Assembly (NCBI RefSeq): GCF_041435015.1
Contig: NZ_CP107989.1
Location: 2,914,001-2,978,000, forward strand
Direction of reading: 5' to 3'
Length of the DNA: 64,000 nt
DNA from: Streptomyces canus
GTDB taxonomy: Bacteria > Actinomycetota > Actinomycetes > Streptomycetales > Streptomycetaceae
Positions within the stretch are counted from its first letter, which is position 1. Each line of letters starts with the position of its first letter. The notes beneath the pieces were generated by a model. It worked only from the letters and a program-made list of their open reading frames with translations, ran no database searches and was not told the origin of the DNA. Positions 55,376 through 64,000 of this stretch are shown piece by piece. Position numbers and translations under genes: made by a program.

Positions 55376-57547
55376 ATGACGCACACGAGCAAGACGGAGT
55401 TGCGCGAGGCTGCCGACGGGATCCTCGTCCGGCTCGTCGGGGACGGCACCGGATCGGCCCGCCTGCGCGAAGACCAGTGGCGGGCGATCGAGGCGCTGGT
55501 CGCCGACAAGCGACGGGCCCTGGTCGTGCAGCGCACGGGGTGGGGCAAGTCCGCGGTGTATTTCGTGGCGACGGCCCTGCTGCGCGAGCGCGGTGCCGGG
55601 CCGACCGTGATCGTCTCTCCGCTGCTCGCGCTCATGCGCAACCAGGTCGAGGCCGCCGCCCGAGCCGGCATCCACGCCCGGACCATCAACTCCTCCAACC
55701 CCGAGGAGTGGGAGACCATCCGAGCCGAGGTCGCCGCGGGCACCGTGGACGTGCTGCTCGTGAGCCCCGAGCGGCTCAACAACCCGGACTTCCGCGACAA
55801 CGTCCTGCCGGAACTGTCTGCCGCCACCGGCCTCCTCGTCGTCGACGAGGCGCACTGCATCTCCGACTGGGGCCATGACTTCCGCCCCGACTACCGCCGT
55901 CTGCGCACCATGCTCACCGATCTGCCTCCCGGGGTGCCTGTGCTGGCCACCACCGCCACGGCCAACGCCCGGGTCACCGCCGACGTGGCGGAGCAGTTGG
56001 GCACCGGCACCGGCTCGGACGCACTGGTCCTGCGCGGCCCGCTCGACCGTGAGAGCCTCAGCCTCGGCGTGCTCCAGCTCCCCGACGCCGCCCACCGGCT
56101 GGCCTGGCTCGCCGATCACCTGGACGACCTGCCGGGTTCCGGGATCATCTACACACTGACGGTCGCCGCCGCTGAGGAGATCACCGCCTTCCTGCGGCAG
56201 TGCGGGCACACCGTCGCCTCATACACGGGAAAGACGGAGAACGCCGAACGCCAGCAGGCCGAAGAAGCCCTCCTCGCGAACAAGGTCAAGGCGCTGGTGG
56301 CCACCTCCGCGCTCGGCATGGGGTTCGACAAACCCGACCTCGGCTTCGTCGTCCACGTCGGTTCGCCGTCCTCCCCCATCGCCTACTACCAGCAAGTCGG
56401 CCGCGCCGGACGCGGCGTGGAGCACGCCGAGGTGCTGCTGCTGCCCGGCCGCGAGGACGAGGCGATCTGGTCGTACTTCGCCTCGGTCGCGTTCCCACCC
56501 GAAGAATCCGTACGGCGCACCCTCGACGCCCTCGACCGAGCGGACCGGCCGCTGTCACTGCCCGCGCTCGAACCGCTGGTGGAGCTCAACCGCACCCGCT
56601 TGGAGATCATGCTCAAGGTGCTGGACGTGGACGGTGCGGTCCACCGGGTCAAGGGCGGCTGGATCGCCACCGGAGCGCCCTGGTCGTACGACGCGGAGCG
56701 CTACGCCTGGGTCGCCAAGCAGCGCGCCACCGAGCAGCAGGCCATGCGCGACTACGCCACCACCACGGGCTGTCGTATGGAGTTCCTGAGGCGGCAGCTG
56801 GACGACGAGGAGGCCGCCTCCTGCGGCCGCTGCGACAACTGCGCCGGACCCCGCTTCACCGCCGACATCTCCTCGGCCGCCCTGGACACGGCGGGCGGCT
56901 CACTCGCCCGCGCCGGTGTCGTCGTGGAGCCCCGCCGAATGTGGCCCACAGGCCTCCCGGCCATCGGCGTCGACCTCAAGGGCCGCATTCCGCCCGGCGA
57001 ACAGGCCTCGCCGGGCCGGGCGCTCGGGCGGATGTCGGACATCGGCTGGGGCAACCGTCTCCGCCCGCTGCTCGCACCCCGGACTCCGGACGCTCCCGCC
57101 CCCGACGACGTAGCGAACGCCGTCGTGACCGTGCTGGCCGACTGGGCCAAGTCGCCCGACGGTTGGGCGTCCGGCGCCCCGGACGCGCCGGCCCGCCCTG
57201 TCGGGGTGGTCACCATTCCCTCGCGCAGCCGGCCCCAGTTGGTCACATCCCTCGGGAGCCGAATCTCCGCCGTCGGCCGCATCCCGTTCCTGGGATCCCT
57301 CGCGTACACGGACCACTCCGACGACCTCCTGCTGCCCCGCTCCAACAGCGCCCAGCGCCTGCGGGCCCTGCACGGATCGATCACCGTGCCTCCGCCCCTG
57401 CGAGAGGCGCTGCAGGCAGCCGGGGGCCCCGTCCTGCTCGTCGACGACATGACCGAGACCGGCTGGACCCTCGCGGTCGCCGCCCGGCTGCTGTTGCGGT
57501 CAGGCGCCCAGGGGGTGTTGCCTCTGGTGCTGGCCGTCCGTGGCTGA
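55376..57547 (+). CDS. recQ: RecQ-family helicase fused to a phosphoribosyltransferase-like domain
   Basis: A 723-residue fusion. The helicase core has Walker A QRTGWGKSAVYF (T54-S59), DEAH at 157-160 in VVDEAHCISDWGHDFRPDYR, TTATAN, and motif VI QVGRAGRG. A zinc-binding CGRCDNC follows near residue 490. From about 560 the C-terminus no longer resembles RQC or HRDC but reads like a phosphoribosyltransferase, ending in VLLVDDMTETGWTLAVAARLL (PRPP-loop-like VDDMTETGWT at 689-698). This pairing is unusual and suggests DNA unwinding linked to nucleotide metabolism, or an inactive PRTase used as a sensor (inference). Confidence 0.86.
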   Translation: MTHTSKTELREAADGILVRLVGDGTGSARLREDQWRAIEALVADKRRALVVQRTGWGKSAVYFVATALLRERGAGPTVIVSPLLALMRNQVEAAARAGIHARTINSSNPEEWETIRAEVAAGTVDVLLVSPERLNNPDFRDNVLPELSAATGLLVVDEAHCISDWGHDFRPDYRRLRTMLTDLPPGVPVLATTATANARVTADVAEQLGTGTGSDALVLRGPLDRESLSLGVLQLPDAAHRLAWLADHLDDLPGSGIIYTLTVAAAEEITAFLRQCGHTVASYTGKTENAERQQAEEALLANKVKALVATSALGMGFDKPDLGFVVHVGSPSSPIAYYQQVGRAGRGVEHAEVLLLPGREDEAIWSYFASVAFPPEESVRRTLDALDRADRPLSLPALEPLVELNRTRLEIMLKVLDVDGAVHRVKGGWIATGAPWSYDAERYAWVAKQRATEQQAMRDYATTTGCRMEFLRRQLDDEEAASCGRCDNCAGPRFTADISSAALDTAGGSLARAGVVVEPRRMWPTGLPAIGVDLKGRIPPGEQASPGRALGRMSDIGWGNRLRPLLAPRTPDAPAPDDVANAVVTVLADWAKSPDGWASGAPDAPARPVGVVTIPSRSRPQLVTSLGSRISAVGRIPFLGSLAYTDHSDDLLLPRSNSAQRLRALHGSITVPPPLREALQAAGGPVLLVDDMTETGWTLAVAARLLLRSGAQGVLPLVLAVRG

Positions 57548-57820
57548 GCAGACACCGGAGGCGACAGCACGGGTCTCGAACGGCCGGGCTCGGAGGTCCC
57601 CTGGCATCGCCGGTCAAACACTGGGTAGGGATATAAGCCACGAACCGTCAGATTCGTGTCGGTGGACCCAATTGCTCGTTGCCGCAACCAAGTTCGACAG
57701 GAAGAATTGAGGTCCGCTCCCCGCACGGCCCGTCCGTTGACCGGTAGGGCTCTGCTGCGGTGCGCGCTCCCCCGAATCCGACCCCGCCCGCCGTATGGGC
57801 GCGTAGCCGAAGGGAGGACC

Positions 57821-58453
57821 GTGACCTTCGGATTCGCTCCGTCCTCCGCGGCGTCCACGTCGTCAACCGACCTGTCCGCCGCATCCGCCAACCCTCTGGC
57901 CCGTCTGCTCGAACCCGCCGAGTGGGCCGAGGCCGGCATCCCGCTGCTGCGCAATCCGCGCGAGGTCGTCAGCGGGCTGCACTCCCGGCACCGTCCCAAA
58001 CCGGCGACCGCGATCGTGGCGGTCCTCGACCCGGACGAACGACTGCGGGCGAGCGCCTCGTTCACGCGCCGTCCGGCACCGGCCGACGGCTGGATGTTCC
58101 GGAACACGCTGCTTGCCCAGCTGCGCCGGGTGATCCCGCACGACCTGCGGCGCCGCACCCCTGTGCGCACCGCAGTGCTGCTCTACTGCCGTGAGGGCGA
58201 CGCGCGTTGGACCGAGGAGGACGGCGCGTGGATGTGGGGTCTGCGTGACGCCTGCACTTTGCACGGGCTGCGCTGCGGGGCGTACATCACGCTGACGCGC
58301 GACGGTTGGCAGGTGCTCGGCGAGGGACGCGGCGGACGCCGGCCGAACGCGGACTCCGCGCCGGAGCCGTTCGCCACGTCCGAGTCACCACCCCTGCTGC
58401 CACGCACCGGCGGCGCCGCCTCGGAGGTCCTGCGCCGCGTGGCGGCTCGCTGA
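57821..58453 (+). CDS. Conserved hypothetical protein (210 aa)
   Basis: A 210-residue protein. Residues about 25-75 resemble a small helical lead (LARLLEPAEWAEAGIPLLRNPREVVSG). The centre has PATAIVAVLDPDERLRASASF and GDARWTEEDGAWMWGLRDACTLHGLRCGAYITLTRDGWQVLGEG. The last stretch is loosely reminiscent of the JAB/RadC fold, but the metal-binding histidines of RadC are not visible, so I make no functional claim. The GTG follows GGGAGGACC. It lies downstream of the RecQ-PRTase gene on the same strand, 273 bases away. Confidence 0.65.
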   Translation: MTFGFAPSSAASTSSTDLSAASANPLARLLEPAEWAEAGIPLLRNPREVVSGLHSRHRPKPATAIVAVLDPDERLRASASFTRRPAPADGWMFRNTLLAQLRRVIPHDLRRRTPVRTAVLLYCREGDARWTEEDGAWMWGLRDACTLHGLRCGAYITLTRDGWQVLGEGRGGRRPNADSAPEPFATSESPPLLPRTGGAASEVLRRVAAR

Positions 58454-58682
58454 GGGCTGAGCGGCGAGACCGGCCCGGTCGCCGTTCTTCGGCCGTACGT
58501 CCCGGACGTACGGCCCACGACGTCATGGCGCACCGGGCGCACGCGTTCCTGGCACCGGCATGGCGCCTTTCGCGAGGGGACACCCGCTCGGACGCGTGCA
58601 TGCCGAAGGACTCACTGTGCAGGTGCCGCGCATGCGGCACCTTTCATCACCCCGACGTCCCTCCGGACGTACCGGAACCGGC

Positions 58683-59342
58683 TCAGACGCCGGCGCCCAG
58701 TACCGAGTTGATCTGCTGCGGGTCGCCGCAGACGATCAGCAGCGCGCCGGCCCGGGCGTGCGCCAGAGGCAGTGCCTCGGCGGCAGCGGCGGCGGAACCG
58801 CCGTTGACGGCGACCACGACCACCGGACGGGACGCGGCACGCGAGACCGCCGTGGCGTCCGCGTAGAACACGTCGTCACCGGCGTCGTGCTGCGCCCAGT
58901 AGGAGGCTTCACCGAAGGACAGCTCGTGGGCGGCCCACGGATGGTGTTCGCCAGTGGTGATCACCAGCACTTCACCGGGGGCGCGGCCCGACTCCAGCAG
59001 GAGGTCCACGGCTTCCTCGGCGGCGTCGAGCGCACCGGTGGCCGAGGACGGGATGAGCTGGATCTGCGGGGCGGCCGAAGCTGAAGCCGGGGCCAGAGTC
59101 GCGGCGGCGGTGGCAGGGACAGCGGGGCCCGGCACTCCGGGCTTGGCCACGGCGACGTCGTGCGGCGTCCGCTGCACCGGCGGCGCGGGCCGCAGCGGGC
59201 CGGGGCGACCGGGGCGCGGCGGAGCCGCGGGGCGTGGACCGGGTACGGGACGAGGGGTCGGCGCGGTGCGGCCACTGGCCGGAGTGGCGCGGGGACCCTG
59301 GGCACTCTCGTGAATCTGAGGCTCCTCGGGAATGAGAGGCAT
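58683..59342 (-). CDS. Hypothetical proline-rich protein with C-terminal nucleotide-metabolism-like tail
   Basis: A 219-residue protein. The first half is Pro/Ala/Arg-rich and likely disordered (about 1-75). The second half is an alpha/beta-like region with EVLVITTGEHHPWAAHELSFGEASYW, RPVVVVAVNGGSAAAAAEALPLAHARAGALLIVCGDPQQINSVLGAG. The VCGDPQQ segment resembles the helicase motif GDxxQ, but other helicase motifs are missing. The ATG is placed at MPLIPEEPQ. It lies just downstream of rnhB on the same strand. I do not recognise a family. Confidence 0.6.
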   Translation of the reverse strand: MPLIPEEPQIHESAQGPRATPASGRTAPTPRPVPGPRPAAPPRPGRPGPLRPAPPVQRTPHDVAVAKPGVPGPAVPATAAATLAPASASAAPQIQLIPSSATGALDAAEEAVDLLLESGRAPGEVLVITTGEHHPWAAHELSFGEASYWAQHDAGDDVFYADATAVSRAASRPVVVVAVNGGSAAAAAEALPLAHARAGALLIVCGDPQQINSVLGAGV

Positions 59343-59410
59343 GGGCTGATTTTTATCAAACGTTGGTGCGGCTCGCGTCAGCGGGTGGCACATCAGTGCG
59401 AGCGGAATCG

Positions 59411-60112
59411 TCAGAAGTCGAAGCCGAGCTGGCCCTCGATTTCCGGAACGCTTCCATCCGCCCAGCTGCGGGCCTTCTTGAGGTGCCGCCACTGTGGCAG
59501 CGCATCAAGATACGCCCACGACAACCGGTGAAACGGGGTGGGGCCCCGAACCTCCAGCGCGGCCTTGTGCACGGGCGACGGATACCCGGCGTTGGCCGCG
59601 AAACCGAAGTCTGCATGGTCGATACCCAGTTCGGCCATCATTTTGTCGCGCTGAACCTTGGCGATCACCGAGGCCGCCGCGACCGCCACACAGGATTGGT
59701 CGCCCTTGATCACGGTCCGGACATTCCAGGGCGCTCCGAGATAGTTGTGCTTCCCGTCGAGGATCACCGCGTCCGGCCGGACCGGGAGTGCCTCCAGGGC
59801 GCGCACGGCGGCGATCCGCAGGGCGGCCGTCATCCCCAGGTCGTCGATCTCTTCGTGACTCGCGTGTCCCAGGGCGTACGACGTCACCCACGTCCGCAGT
59901 ACCTCTGCGAGTTCGGTACGGCGTTTGACGCTGAGCAGCTTGGAGTCGGTGAGGCCTTGGGGCGGTCGGCGCAGTCCGGTGACGGCCGCGCAGACGGTGA
60001 CGGGGCCGGCCCAGGCACCCCGCCCCACCTCGTCGACACCAGCAATGATCTTCGCTCCGGTCGTGGCGCGGAGGGAGCGCTCGACGGTGTGAGTAGGTGG
60101 TTCGTACGGCAT
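59411..60112 (-). CDS. rnhB: Ribonuclease HII
   Basis: Cuts RNA in RNA/DNA hybrids and starts ribonucleotide excision from DNA. The 233 residues have the first acidic motif [14 protein letters not shown] (D27, E28), [12 protein letters not shown], the third active-site Asp in [10 protein letters not shown], and the fourth in [21 protein letters not shown] longer C-terminus ends [17 protein letters not shown]. The ATG ([14 protein letters not shown]) is the only sensible start. The downstream hypothetical gene begins 68 bases after its stop. Confidence 0.95.
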   Translation of the reverse strand: MPYEPPTHTVERSLRATTGAKIIAGVDEVGRGAWAGPVTVCAAVTGLRRPPQGLTDSKLLSVKRRTELAEVLRTWVTSYALGHASHEEIDDLGMTAALRIAAVRALEALPVRPDAVILDGKHNYLGAPWNVRTVIKGDQSCVAVAAASVIAKVQRDKMMAELGIDHADFGFAANAGYPSPVHKAALEVRGPTPFHRLSWAYLDALPQWRHLKKARSWADGSVPEIEGQLGFDF

Positions 60113-60193
60113 GGCGCCCTTAGCCTACGCCGCCCGGATCACCCGGCGACACCCGGTTTCCCCGGACGGCGTCCGGACGTCCACGATCAGCGC

Positions 60194-60817
60194 TCACAGT
60201 CCGGTCGACCGCAGCAGCGGCAGCAGGAACTGGTCGATCATCTCTTCGACATCCCGATCGCCCCATTCGCTACCGCGCATCTTGGAGCGGTACATCATCA
60301 TGGCGGGGATGGCATCGAAGACATAGTCGTTCGCCGCGTCAGGACGCACCTCACCCCGCTCTATTCCGCGGGTGATGATCTCGCGAAGCAGCCTGACACT
60401 CGGCTCAACGACCCCGTTGAAGATCACGGCACGGAAGCGTTCAGCCTGAGCCTGGTCGCATTCGTGAATGACTGAGCGCAGCGCGAAACCCGGCCGCGAG
60501 AACATCGCTTCGCGCGCCTGACGGCACAGTTCGAGCAAGTCCTCACGCACACCACCAAGGTCGGGCGCCTCCTCGAAACGCGGCAGTCCGGCCCGAAGGG
60601 CGTCGGCGACCAGGTCCTCCTTGGAGGGCCAGCGGCGATAAACCGCGGCCTTGCCGGTCTGGGCTCCGGCGGCGACACCTTCCATCGTGAGGCCGTTCCA
60701 GCCGACCGTGCTGAGCTGTTCCAGCGCGGCGTCGAGGATCGCACGCTCCAGCACGGCGCCGCGCCGACGGAGGGAGGCCGCCTGAGCGGGGGCGGCCGTC
60801 CAGCGCGAGGTAACCAT
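60194..60817 (-). CDS. TetR-family repressor of the adjacent efflux gene
   Basis: A 207-residue regulator. The N-terminal DNA-binding domain (about 20-70) reads ILDAALEQLSTVGWNGLTMEGVAAGAQTGKAAVYRRWPSKEDLVADAL. The C-terminal ligand-binding helices run from about 85 to the end. I start at the ATG 60817 (MVTSRWTAAP), with GGAG 9 bases upstream; an upstream start would add a non-homologous, proline-rich lead. It is divergent from the 14-helix transporter gene, with two 20-bp palindromes between them that are its likely operators. Confidence 0.9.
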   Translation of the reverse strand: MVTSRWTAAPAQAASLRRRGAVLERAILDAALEQLSTVGWNGLTMEGVAAGAQTGKAAVYRRWPSKEDLVADALRAGLPRFEEAPDLGGVREDLLELCRQAREAMFSRPGFALRSVIHECDQAQAERFRAVIFNGVVEPSVRLLREIITRGIERGEVRPDAANDYVFDAIPAMMMYRSKMRGSEWGDRDVEEMIDQFLLPLLRSTGL

Positions 60818-60913
60818 CTGAGTGACTCCAGCGAGCAGGGAAGCGGGGAATTCGGGGAGGGACGGGACAACGCGCGGCGACACAGGGGGACACGCCACGC
60901 GCCAACAAACTTA

Positions 60914-60981
60914 AGTGAACGCTTGCGTTCACTACTGGGGACTCACTACCGTTGACGCGACAGTGAACGCGACCGTTCACT
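60914..60981. promoter_or_regulatory. Two 20-bp palindromic operators (TetR type)
   Basis: AGTGAACGCTTGCGTTCACT (60914-60933) is a perfect palindrome. AGTGAACGCGACCGTTCACT (60962-60981) shares both arms (AGTGAACG, CGTTCACT) with a different four-base centre. The second overlaps the likely promoter of the transporter gene (TTGACG at 60952-60957); the first lies nearer the repressor gene. Confidence 0.85.
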
Positions 60982-61001
60982 AAAGCGCTTGTGGGGGACC
61001 C

Positions 61002-62552
61002 ATGGTGACAACCTCTCAGTTGATCAAGGATCAGAAACCAGGTGCGGCCCGCCGGGAAGGGCGACCCGGCATCGCGCTCGCCGTCATCGCGGCCTGCCAA
61101 CTCATGGTGGTACTCGACGCGACGATTGTGAACATCGCGCTGCCGCACATTCAAGACGCTCTCAAGTTCAGCACCACCGACCTCACATGGGTCGTCAGCG
61201 CCTACACACTCACCTTCGGCGGCCTGCTCCTTCTGGGCGGCCGCGCGGGTGACATTCTCGGGCGCCGCCGGGTCTTCATGACCGGCATCCTGCTGTTCAC
61301 CTTCGCGTCGCTGCTCGGCGGACTCGCCCAGGAGCCCTGGCAGCTGTTGGCCGCCCGCGTCCTGCAGGGCGTGGGCGGCGCGATCGCGTCGCCCACCTCC
61401 CTGGCGCTGATCACCACCACGTTCCCCGAAGGGCCCGAGCGCAACCGGGCCTTCGGCGTCTTCGCCGCCGTCTCCGCGGGCGGTGGTGCCATAGGCCTGC
61501 TGGCGGGAGGCATGCTCACCGAGTGGCTCGACTGGCGATGGGTGCTCTTCGTCAACGTGCCGATCGGCGTGCTGATCGCGGTACTCACCCCGCTGTACAT
61601 CAGCGAGTCCGAGCGCCACAGCGGCCGCTTCGACATCGCGGGCGCCCTGACCTCCACAGGGGGCATGGCCCTGCTCGTCTACGGTTTCATCCGCGCCGCC
61701 GACGAGGGCTGGCGCGACAGCCTGACCATCGGGTCCTTCGGCATCGCCGTGGTGCTCCTGCTCGCCTTCGCGTTCATCGAGTCGCGCGCCAAGGAGCCGA
61801 TCACCCCTCTGCGGATGTTCGCCGACCGAAATCGCTCGGGCACGTACGTGATCATGCTGAGTCTCGCTGCCGCGATGTTCGGCATGTTCTTCTACATCGT
61901 GCTCTTCGTCCAGAACGTGCTGGACTACAGCCCGATCCAGGCCGGTCTCGCCTTCCTGCCCGTGACGGTCGTGATCGCACTGGGGGCAGGCCTGTCGCAG
62001 CGGTTCCTGCCGGTGCTCGGCCCCAAGCCGTTCATGCTCACGGGGTCGGCACTCGCGGTGACCGGGCTCGCCTGGCAGGCACTCATCAGCTCCGACAGCT
62101 CTTACGTCGGTGGAGTTCTCGGCCCCATGCTGATCTTCGGCTTCGGTATGGGCCTGAACTTCGTGACGCTGACGATCACCGCGGTCTCCGGCGTCGCCCA
62201 GCATGAGGCCGGCGCGGCCTCCGGGCTGCTCAACGCCACGCAGCAGGTGGGCGGTTCGCTCGGTCTGTCCATCCTGACGACCGTGTTCGGGTCGGCCAGC
62301 AAGGACGAGGCCGAGAAGCAGCTGCCGCATTTCATGGCCGACGGTTCGGCGGAGCAGAAGGCGGAGTTCGCCAAGACGCACCAGCTGCCCGCCCCGTGGG
62401 GACACGAGGTACTCGCCCAGGGCATCTCGTCGGGCTTCGTGGCGGCCGCCTCGATGGCCGCACTCGCCCTGGCCAGCGCCTGGTTGGTGATCAAGGTCCG
62501 CAAGAGTGACCTGGAGGCGCTCGCCGGTACGGCGGGTCCGGGCCTCGGCTGA
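61002..62552 (+). CDS. MFS drug-efflux transporter, 14 TM (DHA2/EmrB-QacA family)
   Basis: A 516-residue proton-driven exporter with about 14 helices. Typical motifs are LDATIVNIALPHIQ at the start of helix one, GGRAGDILGRRRVF in the loop between helices 2 and 3, and LLAARVLQGVGGAIASP near helix 4. The C-terminal loop (KDEAEKQLPHFMADGSAEQKAEF) and a final helix complete it. The ATG (MVTTSQLIKD) lies 20 bases after the second TetR operator. Drug or antibiotic export is likely; the substrate is unknown. Confidence 0.93.
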   Translation: MVTTSQLIKDQKPGAARREGRPGIALAVIAACQLMVVLDATIVNIALPHIQDALKFSTTDLTWVVSAYTLTFGGLLLLGGRAGDILGRRRVFMTGILLFTFASLLGGLAQEPWQLLAARVLQGVGGAIASPTSLALITTTFPEGPERNRAFGVFAAVSAGGGAIGLLAGGMLTEWLDWRWVLFVNVPIGVLIAVLTPLYISESERHSGRFDIAGALTSTGGMALLVYGFIRAADEGWRDSLTIGSFGIAVVLLLAFAFIESRAKEPITPLRMFADRNRSGTYVIMLSLAAAMFGMFFYIVLFVQNVLDYSPIQAGLAFLPVTVVIALGAGLSQRFLPVLGPKPFMLTGSALAVTGLAWQALISSDSSYVGGVLGPMLIFGFGMGLNFVTLTITAVSGVAQHEAGAASGLLNATQQVGGSLGLSILTTVFGSASKDEAEKQLPHFMADGSAEQKAEFAKTHQLPAPWGHEVLAQGISSGFVAAASMAALALASAWLVIKVRKSDLEALAGTAGPGLG

Positions 62553-62833
62553 GGGAGCCGGGCTCACGATGAGCGGCGGATGGCCGGGACGGCTCCGGGG
62601 GAGCGACGGCGAGGACGAGAGTCCGGCCATCCGCACGAGAAGTACCGTCCCCAGCAAGGCGAACACCGCCCACCACCCCATGGCCACACCCCCGTGCCTC
62701 GCACGCGTCATCTGCCTGCACCGGCCCATCCGTCACAGGACAACTGTCACGACAACGAGCGGCCGGTTACACAGAGTTCCCGGCATGTACGGAGAGTTCT
62801 CGGCGATGTAGCCGGGGGCCAGGCGTGGGGCTT

Positions 62834-63739
62834 TCAGCCCGGCACCCGCAGCCACTCCGGAAACGTCTCGGTCCGTTGCACCCACTCGGCGGGCGGCGTC
62901 CCTGCCTTCCCCCCGGCGATCACACCTCCCACGATGGCGCAGGTCGTGTCCACGTCACCGCCCACCTGGGCGGTTGTCCAGAACGCCTCCTCGTAGTCGC
63001 CCAGGGACCGGGCGGCTGACCAGAGCGCGAACGGCACGGTGTCATGGGCCGTCGTCCGGCGCCCGCAGCCCAGCACGGCCGCGACGGTCGAGGCGTCGCC
63101 GTAGTCGAGCATGTCGCGTGCCCGTCTCAGCCCCGCGCCGACGGCACTCTTCGGGACGAGAGCGATGACGCCGTCGAGAAACGGCCCTGGGCTGGGCGGA
63201 CCACCGGGGGCGGCAGCCAGCGCGGCGGCCGCGGCGACGGCCATGGCGCCGACCACGGCCTCACGGTGCTGATGCGTGGGATACGCCGAGATCTCGGCCT
63301 GGTGGGTCGCCTGCTCCGGGTCGTCCGCGTAGAAGGCTCCGAGGGGCGGGATGCGCATCGCGGCGCCGTTGCCCCAGGAACCCTGCCCGTTGAAGAGGGC
63401 CGCGGCGAGCTCACGCCAGTCGCCGCCCTCGCGGACCAGCCGCAGCAGACGGTTGACGGCGGGGCCGTAGCCCCGATCGAAATCGTGGTGTTCGGCGAAG
63501 GACTGGGCCAGGGCGTCCTGGTCGACGCGGTGGTGGGCGGCCAGGACGGCCACCACCGAGCAGGCCATCTCGGTGTCGTCCGTCCACTGCCAGTGACCAG
63601 GCGGCAGCTCGCGGTTCTTCAGCAGGGGGTAGTTCACCGGCACGAAGAACTGCGAGCCCAGCGCGTCCCCCACGGCCAGGCCACGCAGACTGGCCAGAGC
63701 GCGACTCAGGCGCCCGTCGGTTGTGGAGTCAGCGGTCAT
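62834..63739 (-). CDS. ADP-ribosylglycohydrolase family protein
   Basis: A 301-residue enzyme of the DraG/ARH family that removes ADP-ribose from proteins or other acceptors, using two Mg2+ ions. Metal-binding motifs are LRGLAVGDALGSQF, WTDDTEMACSVV (adjacent Asp pair), and VGGDVDTTCAIVGGVIAGG. The sequence GNGAAMRIPPLGAF is also characteristic. The ATG (MTADSTTDGRL) is 12 bases from the upstream, same-strand histidine phosphatase stop, so they are probably one operon. Substrate is not determined; no ADP-ribosyltransferase gene is in view. Confidence 0.9.
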   Translation of the reverse strand: MTADSTTDGRLSRALASLRGLAVGDALGSQFFVPVNYPLLKNRELPPGHWQWTDDTEMACSVVAVLAAHHRVDQDALAQSFAEHHDFDRGYGPAVNRLLRLVREGGDWRELAAALFNGQGSWGNGAAMRIPPLGAFYADDPEQATHQAEISAYPTHQHREAVVGAMAVAAAAALAAAPGGPPSPGPFLDGVIALVPKSAVGAGLRRARDMLDYGDASTVAAVLGCGRRTTAHDTVPFALWSAARSLGDYEEAFWTTAQVGGDVDTTCAIVGGVIAGGKAGTPPAEWVQRTETFPEWLRVPG

Positions 63740-63751
63740 CGGTCTGCCACT

Positions 63752-64000
63752 CTAATCGGTGATCCCGTACGGTTCCGGCTCTCGCCAGCGCCCGAAGGGC
63801 CGGTCAAGGGCGTACTTGTCGTCGTCCCCGAGAACGAGCATCCGCATCTCCGCGTTCCCCGGGTTCGACAGTGACTCGAATTCCGCGACCGTCCAGTGGA
63901 ACCAGCGCATGCAGAACAGTCGCATGGCGAGGCCGTGCGTCACGATCAGGACGTTCGGAGGGTGGTCGGGCGCCTCGAAGCTGCGGAACAGGCTCTCCAG
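63752..64000 (-). CDS. Histidine phosphatase (phosphoglycerate mutase-like), C-terminal part (cut by right edge)
   Basis: Only the last 82 residues lie in the window. They read SLFRSFEAPDHPPNVLIVTHGLAMRLFCMRWFHWT, with the second catalytic-pocket His of histidine phosphatases in VTHG, followed by NPGNAEMRMLVLGDD and ending WREPEPYGITD. The RHG motif at the N-terminus is off the right edge, so catalytic status is not proved. It is followed on the same strand by the ADP-ribosylglycohydrolase gene. Confidence 0.82.
   Translation of the reverse strand: MESLFRSFEAPDHPPNVLIVTHGLAMRLFCMRWFHWTVAEFESLSNPGNAEMRMLVLGDDDKYALDRPFGRWREPEPYGITD

Noticed and set aside
62560..62733. Small minus-strand membrane ORF starting MGWWAVFALLGTVLLVRMAG
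   Set aside because: It has a helix-like start, but the frame runs on without a stop as the antisense of the efflux gene and shows no ribosome site; probably not a gene.

Overview
The window is high-GC actinobacterial chromosome, almost certainly Streptomyces. Third codon positions are strongly G/C, many starts are GTG or TTG, and it carries marker genes such as hrdB (principal sigma factor), sepH, cutRS and Streptomyces-style parC/parE. From memory, the gene order resembles the S. coelicolor stretch from cutRS to rnhB; this was not checked by a search. Most genes are conserved core genes. Accessory or decayed material is limited to one IS110-family element and two pseudogene remnants.

Layout, left half. 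cutS (cut by the left edge) and cutR; a small + strand gene; an IMPase and ferrochelatase pair; an MFS transporter coupled to an aldonolactone/alditol oxidase; sepH; a mercaptopyruvate sulfurtransferase facing a VOC-fold protein; a decayed ABC-ATPase tail; thymidine kinase; a phosphodiesterase coupled to a DUF5998 gene; an IS110-family recombinase; a GNAT/acyl-CoA synthetase fusion facing HPr; a GntR regulator; an M23 endopeptidase behind a c-di-AMP riboswitch; a catalytic/non-catalytic M16 peptidase pair; parC convergent with a CobW-type metallochaperone; three small genes; and two divergent citrate synthases, one with an N-terminal DNA-binding domain.

Layout, right half. An iron-box-controlled sucraseferredoxin-like gene; a CitA/DcuS-type two-component system; a three-gene ABC importer followed by a second, orphan response regulator; a DUF485/acetate-symporter operon; a NarL/DesR-type two-component operon with a membrane protein; parE; a small zinc-ribbon gene; a secreted trypsin-like protease; hrdB; a FadR-type regulator; an ATPase-permease fusion with degenerate ATPase motifs; a NUDIX protein with an NrtR-like C-terminus; a truncated and frameshifted glycogen debranching gene; DUF4192; a RecQ helicase fused to a phosphoribosyltransferase-like domain; two unrecognised genes; rnhB; a TetR/14-TM efflux pair with two palindromic operators; an ADP-ribosylglycohydrolase; and a histidine phosphatase cut by the right edge.

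Regulation visible in the sequence includes the riboswitch, one strong and one weaker iron box, the TetR operators, a cluster of TTGATT/AATCAA repeats between the citrate synthases, and several perfect-stem terminators. The least routine items are the HTH-citrate synthase with its palindrome, the RecQ-PRTase fusion, the IS110 element with its long leader (a possible bridge-RNA locus), and the importer flanked by two similar response regulators.
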